DNA from: Strigops habroptila
Lineage: Eukaryota > Chordata > Aves > Psittaciformes > Psittacidae
Reading direction: 5' to 3'
DNA length: 64,000 bases
Assembly: GCF_004027225.2 (NCBI RefSeq)
Contig: NC_046358.1
Location: 2,260,720-2,324,719 of the forward strand
In this document: positions 55,905 to 64,000 of the stretch, one piece after another
How the letters are laid out: each line of letters opens with the position of its first letter
Position numbering within the stretch: position 1 is the stretch's first letter
Translations under genes and position numbers: made by a program
The notes under the pieces: generated by a model
Told to the model about the DNA's origin: nothing
Seen by the model: the letters and a program-made list of their open reading frames with translations, nothing else
Databases searched by the model: none

Positions 55905-56023
55905 CATGGTCCAGAAACCCGGCCTAGTGGAAAGTATTCCTGCCCTTGGCAGGGGTTTGAAACTGAATGAGCTTTAACGTCCCTTTAAGCCCAAACCAGT
56001 CTGTGATTCTACGATTCTACGAA
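55905..56023 (+). repeat. CR1 LINE 3' tail at the array's right edge
   Basis: About 120 bp (CCTAGTGGAAAGTATTCC, GAATGAGCTTTAACG, TGATTCTACGATTCTACG). It replaces the unit 12 3' flank exactly where GAGCTCTGGCCA ends, so it marks the break of the array, either by insertion or by a deletion ending in an older CR1. Confidence 0.85.
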
Positions 56024-56627
56024 TTCCTTCACTCCTCTATTCTTACCCTTCCTCTCAACCTTACCTAAGTTCAGCCAGAACTCTGTCTGTTCCCTCCCTG
56101 TGCATTGACAAGATCCTGGTTGAGCTGTGTCCCAGTCATTGGGTTCCTTTGCCATTTTTTCTGTTTGAGTTAATTTGTACCCCTTCCATTTCTCTTTCCT
56201 TCATCATCTTTGAAAGGATGAGGTTTCCAGCCTCACATGCACACCCTGTTGGTGCTGGTTGGTGCACCTGCTCCCTCATGCTGGTTAGTGCAATTGTCCA
56301 CTTTATGTCTTATTTCAAAGCTGTGAAATCAACAGTGCTACAGATTCACCTGTAACAGCAGTTACCCACCAGCCATAAGGTTATTTGGCATTTTGGCATC
56401 AATAATTCCCTTCTTTGGTCCATTGTTGAGCCCACCAGCCCCAGAGCCTATTGCCTAATGTGTGGAGCAATGAGTGTTAACCATGAACATAGATATAAGT
56501 CCATCTTCATATCAGATCTGATTTATTTTTGCTTCTAATTTTTCTCCATCTTCCCCTCCTTATTAACATCTAAACCGTACCCAGAGCAGTCTCAGCTAGG
56601 AGAAATCTATATTCTCATCATGTTCTT
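56024..56627. other. Intergenic, nothing recognised
   Basis: AT-richer unique sequence between two CR1 pieces. No supported coding region. Confidence 0.5.
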
Positions 56628-58168
56628 CCTGTCTGATGGGACCCATCCACGGGTCCTGAAGGAGCTGGTGAATGAAGTTGCTAAACCACTGTCCATCATA
56701 TTTGAAAAATCCTGGCAGTCAGGTGAAGTTCCTGATGACTGGAAGAAGGGCAATATAATCCCCATTTTCAAGAAGGGGAAGGTGGAAGACCCGGGAAACT
56801 ACAGACCAGTCAGCCTCACCTTTGTGCCTCGCAAAATCTTGGAACAGTTTCTCCTGGAAAACATGCTAAGGCACATGAAAAACAACGAGGTGGTTGGTGA
56901 CAGCCAACATGGCTTCACTAAGGGGAAATCCTGCCTGACCAATTTGGTGGCCTTCTATGATGGAGCCACGGAACTGATGGACAGCGGCAGAGCAGTTGAC
57001 GTCATCTACCTGGACTTGTGCAAAGCGTTTGACACTGTCCTGCACGACATCCTTGTCTCTAAATTGGAGAGACATCAATTTGGTAGATGGACCACTCGGT
57101 GGATAAAGAACTGGCTCAATGGCTGCACGCAAAGAGTTGTGGTAAATGGCTCGATGTCCAGTTGGAAACCTGTAACGAGTGGTGTCCCTCAGGGATCGGT
57201 GTTGGGACCGGTCCTGTTCGACATCTTTGTCGGTGACATGGACAGTGGGATTGATGCGCCCTCAGCAAGTTTGCCGATGACACCAAGCTGTGTGGTTCGG
57301 TTGATACGCTGGAGGGAAGGGATGCCATCCAGAGGGACCTTGACACGCTTGTGAGGTGGGCCGATGCCAACCTTATGAAGATTAACCAAGCCAAGTGTAA
57401 GGTCCTACACCTGGGTCGGGGCAATCCCAGGCACTGCTACAGGTTGGGCAGAGAGGAGATTCAGAGCAGCCCTGCAGAAAAGGACTTGGGGGTGTTGGTG
57501 GACGAGAAGCTTAACATGAGCCGGCAGTGTGCGCTTGCAGCCCAGAAAGCCAACTGTATCCTGGGCTGCATCAAAAGAAGCGTGACCAGCAGGTCGAAGG
57601 AGGTGATCCTGCCCCTCTACTCTGCTCTCGTGAGACCTCACTTGGAGTACTGCGTACAGTTCTGGTGTCCTCAACATAAAAAGGACATGGAGCTGTTGGA
57701 GCGAGTCCAGAGGAGGGCCACGAGGATGATAAGAGGGCTGGAGCACCTCCCGTATGAAGACAGGCTGAGAGAGTTGGGGCTGTTCAGCCTGGAGAAGAGA
57801 AGCTGCATGGAGTCCTCATAGCAGCCTTCCAGTATCTGAAGGGGGTCTATAAGGATGCTGGGGAAGGACTCTTCCTTAGGGACTGTAGTGGTAGGACAAG
57901 GGGTAATGGGTTCAAACTTAAACAGGGGAAGTTTAGATTAGATATAAGGAAGAAGTTCTTTACAGTGAGGGTGGTGAAGCACTGGAATGGGTTGCCCAGG
58001 GAGGTTGTGGATGCTCCATCCCTGGCGGTGTTCAAGGCCAGGTTGGACAGAGCCTTGGACCACGTGGTTTAGGGCAAGGTGTCCCTGCCCATGGCAGGGG
58101 GGTTGGAACTAGATAATCTTAAGGTCCTTTCCAACCCTTACTATTCTACGATTCTATGATTCTATGTT
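56628..58168 (+). mobile_element. CR1 LINE, 5'-truncated, with reverse-transcriptase remnants
   Basis: About 1.5 kb of CR1 ORF2 plus 3'UTR. The first frame (from 56,620) reads through RT motifs: [40 protein letters not shown] and [14 protein letters not shown]. The catalytic FADD (57,270-57,281) is in another frame: a one-base deletion near 57,255 (GGGATTGATGCGCCC) separates them. The second frame (to 57,821) continues with [20 protein letters not shown] and LVRPHLEYC and is shifted again at the end of ORF2 (EKRSCMESS). The endonuclease domain is missing. The 3' end is TTCTACGATTCTATGATTCTATG. Dead, inserted copy, forward orientation. Confidence 0.93.
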
Positions 58169-60927
58169 CTCCTCAGGGCATGTATCAAACCCATTACGTT
58201 TTTATCTGGTCGCCACATGTTGCACCCAGAGGTTTTTCTTTCTGCAAATAGCAGCATTTTTGTTTCATCCAGTACCCTATAAAGAAAAACACAAGAATTC
58301 CAAGGTGCTATGGAGACCCTCTGAACAGTAAAACAAAGATTCAAGATAGGAGACAGCTACTGCAGAGAGTCGGTGGAGGAGTCACCACACTAAATGGTGT
58401 CATCAGGTTGAGCTCAGAGTAACTGTTCTCAGAATATATTTAACCTGAAGTTTGCTAAGTTTAGCTTGATATAATGGATAATCACCTGTCCCTGCCATGA
58501 CTGCTTCATTTCTGTCCTTAGCTCATCTACTTGTCAAAGGTACATTTTCTCTTTGGATGCCATAAAGTTTTCTGCCTTGTTTTCTAAACCTTCCAAATTC
58601 CTGTCCAGTTGAATGCCAGGGGAGATGTAGTGGCACTTTACCAACCTGAATAGAAAAAGCAAAATAATAGTACCTGCACTTTAAAGTCGGGGGTAATTCT
58701 GACATCTTAAATAGTGTTAGCATTTTAATTCTAGTCTCAGATGACATCGGTTCGCTTAGGGAAAAAAAAAAGCGGGTGGCATATTGAGGATTAAATATGA
58801 CATAGCAGAGGCCACATAAAGTGTCCAAGAGCCCATGCAACAGCCTGGGCTGAGCTCTGTCCTTGGCTCAATTCCTTGATGCAGGGATACGTCACACGGT
58901 TTGAGATGTACTCAAAGCATCCGCAGGTGGCTGAGCTGGGTGTGAAGCGAGAGAAAAGGGCCCTTTGTTGCTATGTGAGTTTTGAAGGTGCATTAAAGGA
59001 GTAAAAATGAAGATAAATGAATTCTGCCATAAAGGCACATTCAGAAATGAGGGTGTCCTTGACCAGCACTAATCATGCCTATGTTCTCCTTGTGCCTTCC
59101 CTCTGTGATACCCTAAAAGATCTACCCTGTGCCTCTGTATCCCTCACCACAGGAGATATACTGCAAATATCTGGCAGATGCCACCCCTGAGAACACTTGT
59201 CTTTCACCATGGGTGATTGAGGGTGCCTATGATGGTGTTTCTGTGCAGGCATCACCTTTTGAAGGTCCAAGGTTGGATGTAAAGTGTTCACATTGATGTG
59301 GTGTGTAAAATGTGTTCACATCAACTGCCGCATGTTGGGCATGTTTAAGGACAAATTCAGGATGGAAAGGTTTTCACAGTTCTTATGTTTTTATCAGTTG
59401 ATGGCTTTTTCTGAGCACAAGAATGTTTTCACATGCAAATTGTTTTCTCTTTTAAAAAAAGGGGGGTTTTCACATTTTTAATAATAACAGAAAAGTTTCA
59501 GTTCTCCCAATGATAAAATCATTACAGATATTAAACCAAAAACATTTAGAACATGTTTTCTGATAAATCAATGCTCTCATCCCCTCAGCAGTAGAAGTTA
59601 GGAGGAAAAAAACCACCTTACTAAAAATAATTGATGACACAGCCCTAATCTGAATCAACTGTATGTACATTGCAGAACCACAGAACATTAAAAATTAAAG
59701 AATAGTAGAAATGCAACTCAAATTTCAGCTTTCAGGAACTGTAAACAAGAAGCAAAAAGCAACAGGATAAAGATAATAGACAGTAGAAGAATGCAGCTTC
59801 CCTTTAGGAAAACATTCACAGATGAAGGTATGAAGTGGAGATCTAGAAGGTTTCTCAAAGAAAATGACCTGTGTTACTTCTCCTATATATTCCGGTTAAA
59901 AGTGCAAATGTCACACCTGATAGTACCACACTTCAAATAATCACATCTCCCATGTCAAGGGTCTAGAGAATAATTTGTTGCAAATTGTGGTATTCATTTA
60001 CCTTTCTTCTGTTTCTTATTTTGTCCCCTATCCTTGATTTTAATTCTATCAGTAGAGGTGATGTTAGAAGCCACGGGTTCTTATCAGTCCTTCTTAAAGG
60101 GAGGAATAACAACCCAATGCATGCTGTAGATAGCTGAAGACACTCCGTCCTGGGCTGGAGGAAGGTAAAGCAATATGCAACTCCAGCCATGTATTTCTTT
60201 GAAACACAAGAAAAGGGAGAATACAACTCCATGCATAAAGTTTTAAGGCAAGTTGGTAGGGTTTGGGGCCCTTTTCTGCTGCATCACAGCTCCATGGTAT
60301 GGAAACTTCCCTTGCTAATAGAAGAAAGGAACTTCCAGGGCATGATTCATTTCACTATTCGGAATGAGCACATGAGGAAGCAAAGAACTGTGCACTCTGT
60401 AAGCAGCAGAAAGTTGCATTAGTGGCTGAGATACAGGTATTTAATATTAAACGAGAGAGAGTCTCCTTCCAGGGATTTCATGGCTGATCTCAACAGGAGG
60501 AGGATTGGTTCCCATTTCATCTTCAGAGATCTGAGTAAAAAGTGACTTATGAGATATATGAGTTTGATATTGTTGTGCTCTGAAAGACAGAGATTTATTG
60601 AGTGAACTGCATACTCTGAGTGGGATTCCTTTGATGTAATACAGACACCAAGATATCCCACCTCACCAAGTTGAAATGGCCACTGAGGAGAAATAGACAC
60701 TTTCAATGTGGTCCTAACAGAGGTCAGGTAAATTCTGTGGTCCAGGTGTTCATGTGTTTTCACTTACCATTGATGGAGCTTAAAATCTAGCTAAAGGCTG
60801 GAGATGTACAATGAAGATACTGAAGGTCAGGTGAGATAAACCTTCCCCGTTATCTCAGAGATCTTCAGTTCTGTAGACTATCAGCCCTCAGCTCCAGCCC
60901 AGTGTTGCTGTTAGGCACAGGAGGGTG
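58169..60927. other. Intergenic, no gene recognised
   Basis: Unique AT-rich sequence, visibly poorer in G+C than the array. TTTATT at 60594-60599 reads AATAAA on the minus strand, 330 nt beyond the stop of the receptor at 60928, and is its likely poly(A) signal. No conserved open frame seen. Confidence 0.5.
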
Positions 60928-61887
60928 TTAGGAAGACATAGTAATTGTGTCATGGGTTTCCTGTTCATCTTTGTCATCTGCTGAATCTTCAAAGGCCCTC
61001 TGGAATGCCAGCCTGAGGGTAAACTTGATTCTCCGATCCCTGTAGCTCCCCACCAGGAAGTAAATGACAGGGTTGAGGGTGCTATTCACACAGGACAGCA
61101 CAAAACCAATCTCTGGGGAGTAGAGGAATTTGTAGCCCAAGAAGTCTAAGAGGATCAAGACGCTCAGAGGCACAGCGAAAATGAGGAAGAAGAGGACGGT
61201 GAGCATGATGACAGTAAAGAGCCTGCCTGTCCGAAGATGTTGAGAGCTGCACTTGACTCTAAGGAAGAGGGTGAGGCTGAAGAGCAGCATTAGGGGTGCG
61301 CAGAAGATGAAGTCCAAGGCTCCAATGGTGATGAGCACGATCTGGCAGGTCCTGGCAGAGCGGCGCACAGAACACACAGCATACCCAAGAGTGTTCAGCA
61401 GCAAGGAGATACCCCAGAGCAGGCCAGAGATGATGGCAGACAAGTGCTTTGGGCGGTGGCTTCGGCACCATATGGGACAAAGCACAGACAGGCACCTCTC
61501 AATGCTGATGGCGGTCAGGAGGTACAAGCCAGTCCCGTACATGAAAAGATCCAGGAAGAGGAATATCCCAAACTGCACCCCTACGTTGAATTGCATCAGG
61601 TACTGAACCGTCTCTATGGCAATGCAGAGGAGATACCCAAAGTCGGCAGCAGCCAGGTTCAGGATGTAGACCGTGAAGTGGTTTCTCCGGATGCGGAAGC
61701 CAAGGTACCATAGCACCATACCATTTCCTACCATGCCGCAGGCAGCACTGATGAGGCAGAAGCTCTCCATGAACTTGAGGACAGCATAGGATGGCTCTGT
61801 CTTTCCCACAGCCCCACTCTGATTAGTCCCATGAACCTGGTTGTTTGTTGTTGGAAGGAAGATTGGCATGGTTGAAGTACTCATCAT
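60928..61887 (-). CDS. Mas-related G protein-coupled receptor (MRGPRH/MAS1-like), single copy
   Basis: An intact 319-residue receptor: GMVGNGMVLW in TM1 (51-60), NLAAADF in TM2 (77-83), IERC at 129-132, CPIWCRSHRPKHLS in ICL2, FAVPLS in TM6 (237-242), NSTLNPVIY in TM7 (268-276) and a LRLAFQRAFEDSADD tail. Sequon NQS at 22-24. The start is a double Met (61887); an excellent 3' splice site (CTCTCTGCTTACAG, AG at 61907-61906) precedes it by 18 nt, so a 5'UTR intron is likely. ICL2 and the TM3 region tie it to both the single-copy genes at the left and the array. It is the best conserved of the flanking receptors and a candidate for the ancestral-type locus. Ligand unknown. Confidence 0.93.
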   Translation of the reverse strand: MMSTSTMPIFLPTTNNQVHGTNQSGAVGKTEPSYAVLKFMESFCLISAACGMVGNGMVLWYLGFRIRRNHFTVYILNLAAADFGYLLCIAIETVQYLMQFNVGVQFGIFLFLDLFMYGTGLYLLTAISIERCLSVLCPIWCRSHRPKHLSAIISGLLWGISLLLNTLGYAVCSVRRSARTCQIVLITIGALDFIFCAPLMLLFSLTLFLRVKCSSQHLRTGRLFTVIMLTVLFFLIFAVPLSVLILLDFLGYKFLYSPEIGFVLSCVNSTLNPVIYFLVGSYRDRRIKFTLRLAFQRAFEDSADDKDEQETHDTITMSS

Positions 61888-61905
61888 GAGAGATTTCAGA
61901 CAGAC

Positions 61906-63007
61906 CTGTAAGCAGAGAGGGGAGAGGTGGTAACTCCGATGTGACTTTCCCTCATGGTTACCTGATGATGTTTCTGGATTTGATTCATCTCTTTGTCACC
62001 AGAGCTTGATTTAGGGAGGGACTGCTATGTTTGGGCTTGGAACACAGAACCCTAAGCCACTATTCAAAGCACTGAGCCTAAATTCTATATGACATGTAGG
62101 AAAAGTTACATTGCACTGTGTTTCTCCCTTAAAACTCATTTCCTGAGGGCCCTTTTTGCAGTCGGTACTGGGAAACGAATAGCTTAAAAAAGCAATTACA
62201 GCTGAGATGAATCATGTCTGAAAAGTACCTCTTGTCTGAATAAAAAGAGAAGCAACCTAGTGTTAACAACTCTGGGATAATTGTCTTCACTTCCTGCCGC
62301 TAAGATTTGGTGAGAAATCTTGTCAAAAGGGTGTGAAAGTTATAGACCATCAGCATACAAGTTGAATCAGCATGAAATCTGATTGAGTTTTGTCCATGCC
62401 CAGAAAACATGGTAGGGAGTACTCAGGTTTTTATGTTGATGATTGATTTCTAGTTGAATAGAGTGTAGTTTAATGCAGTTGGTTTGTTCTCTTGAGCCCT
62501 ATGTACAGACAATACGTAATCCAATCTGAGGAGTCAGCCCTTAGTAACTTCGTTTTCAGATAAAAGCTCTAAGAACTGTATGTGGGACAAAATGCTCCTC
62601 ATTGGGGTCAGGACACTGAAATAATGGCTCAGTTATTTCACCCCATTCCCTGGAGTGGTTCACCTGTTTCTTCCTGTATGATACTGAGATATGAATGAGA
62701 ATCTTGAATAAACATGTTGAAAGATAGATTTCACCCTTTTTTTCTCTGATGAGGCCAAACACTATGGTTGTTTTCCTCTCTCCTCATCAGCTATTAGTTT
62801 TGACATGGGAAGTTAAAGAAGTATCATGAGCAACAGCACGAGATAGTTAAAAAGAGAGGAACAAGATAAAATGGGGAGAGCTGGGAAGATGTGACTCATT
62901 GAACAGTCCAAACAGCATGAACAGGCTGTTCTCTCTCTGTAAAATGCTGTGGTATAGATACAGACAGACTTCCATAAGCACACAAAATATGACAGATTGA
63001 ATCAAAG
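61906..63007. other. Upstream of the minus-strand receptor
   Basis: Probable 5'UTR intron and promoter-side sequence of the receptor at 60928-61887. AT-rich, with no coding exon or clear promoter element that I can defend. Confidence 0.45.
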
Positions 63008-63168
63008 AAGTGGTAAATGCTCCATCCCTGGCAGTGCTCAAGGCCAGGCTGGATGGGGCTTGGAGTAACCTGGTTTAGTGGAAGGTGTCCCTGCCCATGG
63101 CAGTGGATTGGAACTGGATGGGCTTTAAGGTCCCTTCCAACCCAAACCAATCTGTGATTCTATGATTC
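63008..63168 (+). repeat. CR1 LINE 3' tail, forward
   Basis: About 160 bp (AAGAAGTGGTAAATGCTCC, TCCCTGGCAGTGCTCAAGG, GATTCTATGATTCAATG). Confidence 0.85.
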
Positions 63169-64000
63169 AATGAATTTACTACATATTGAATTTAGGACTA
63201 TGGAAAACAAACAACACCATCTCCTTCAGCATGCACAGAATCTCTGTTGTAGCAGTTTCACAACAGGAACATCCCTGAGTTCAAACTCACCTTCTCTTTC
63301 CTTATCTGGGGAGAGCAGCATACTGCCTGACCAACATCTCTACAAGGCTACCTCTTCCCTGCACATCTACAGCAAGCAAATTGAAAAGATATAGCCTTCT
63401 GACTTTGTTCACTTCCTCATTACCTGCTTTTGGAGTGGCAGCAGATTATCAGAACTTGATGCTGTGAGAAGAAAGAAAGACCCAGTGTTTAAGTGGTTTC
63501 CTGGCCTTTAGAAGCCCCAGTGCAGTTGTATTGCTGCCACAAGCTATTGGTGTAACCTGAAACAAATTCCCAACTGGTTTGGAGAGGACATGGACATGTG
63601 AGTGTCACTTAAGCTCTGTCTAAGCCCACTGCAGCTTTCTGATGCGGTCCCCATTTGAGGAAAGCAGCTATTCTGCCTCCGTGGTGCAGTCATCTTCAGA
63701 ACGCTGTTGACCCCGTCCTCTAGCAGCATGTCTCTCTCCACTGGGTATTTAGGGAATGACAGATCTAACTGTCTAACTTAAGCTCATCAAGCATATTTCC
63801 TAATGTTAAAAGACATGGCTCTGTGTCATTGGTCATACCTACATAATAGGTGCCACTAGTGGACACTCTCATTTCTTCTTGTCTCCAAGACAGATTCAAG
63901 ACATTGAGCCTACTAATGAGTGAAAGCTAGCATCAAACAGCAGCAGACTGATTCTAAGGAGGCTAAGTGATCTTTCTCTCTTTTGATAGGAAACATCCTT
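63169..64000. other. Intergenic to window end
   Basis: Nothing recognised; open frames are short and lack family features. Confidence 0.5.

Overview
The window looks like vertebrate, almost certainly avian, genomic DNA. It carries many 5'-truncated CR1 LINE copies ending in ATTCTATG-type repeats, including one with CR1 reverse-transcriptase reading frames. Its recognisable genes are intronless-coding seven-transmembrane receptors of the Mas-related family (MRGPR; closest in style to the bird MRGPRH-like / MAS1-like group). I cannot name the species.

Layout. Positions 1-16,000 hold three divergent single-copy MRGPR-like genes (1209-2153 minus, 7850-8830 plus, 12037-12996 plus) separated by CR1 tails and otherwise featureless DNA. 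A large imperfect palindrome follows: left arm about 16,262-18,772 with a minus-strand receptor (called M0 here, 16756-17769), a single-copy spacer 18,773-20,351, and right arm 20,352-about 22,860 with a plus-strand receptor (copy 1, 21344-22357). From there to 55,904 runs a head-to-tail array of 12 receptor units, 2.8-3.6 kb each. A unit has a 5' block, a probable noncoding exon 1, an intron of about 198 nt, a coding exon, an AATAAA signal and a polypurine (GGGAA/GGCAA)n satellite. The array stops abruptly inside the 3' flank of copy 12 against a CR1 tail. A 5'-truncated CR1 with RT sequence lies at 56,628-58,168, and a further divergent MRGPR-like gene at 60928-61887 (minus).

Array structure. 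Two sequence classes alternate along the array, A-B-A-B-A-B-A-C-A-B-A-B, so the real repeat is a dimer of about 6 kb. The classes differ mainly in residues ~91-122 (end of TM2, extracellular loop 1, start of TM3). Seven array copies (1, 3, 5, 6, 7, 10, 12) plus M0 are intact. Five (2, 4, 8, 9, 11) carry one or two nonsense codons. Eight copies share a 7-bp duplication near the 3' end that replaces the 23-residue acidic C-terminus by a 42-residue cysteine-containing tail, whose stop codon lies inside the AATAAA signal. Mosaic copies (5, 12) point to gene conversion.

How the genes work together. All are predicted plasma-membrane peptide/amine-type receptors. The array looks like a rapidly diversifying receptor repertoire, with a conserved intracellular core, variable outer loops and an acidic, tyrosine-rich N-terminus. 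Expression, ligands and selection cannot be judged from this sequence.
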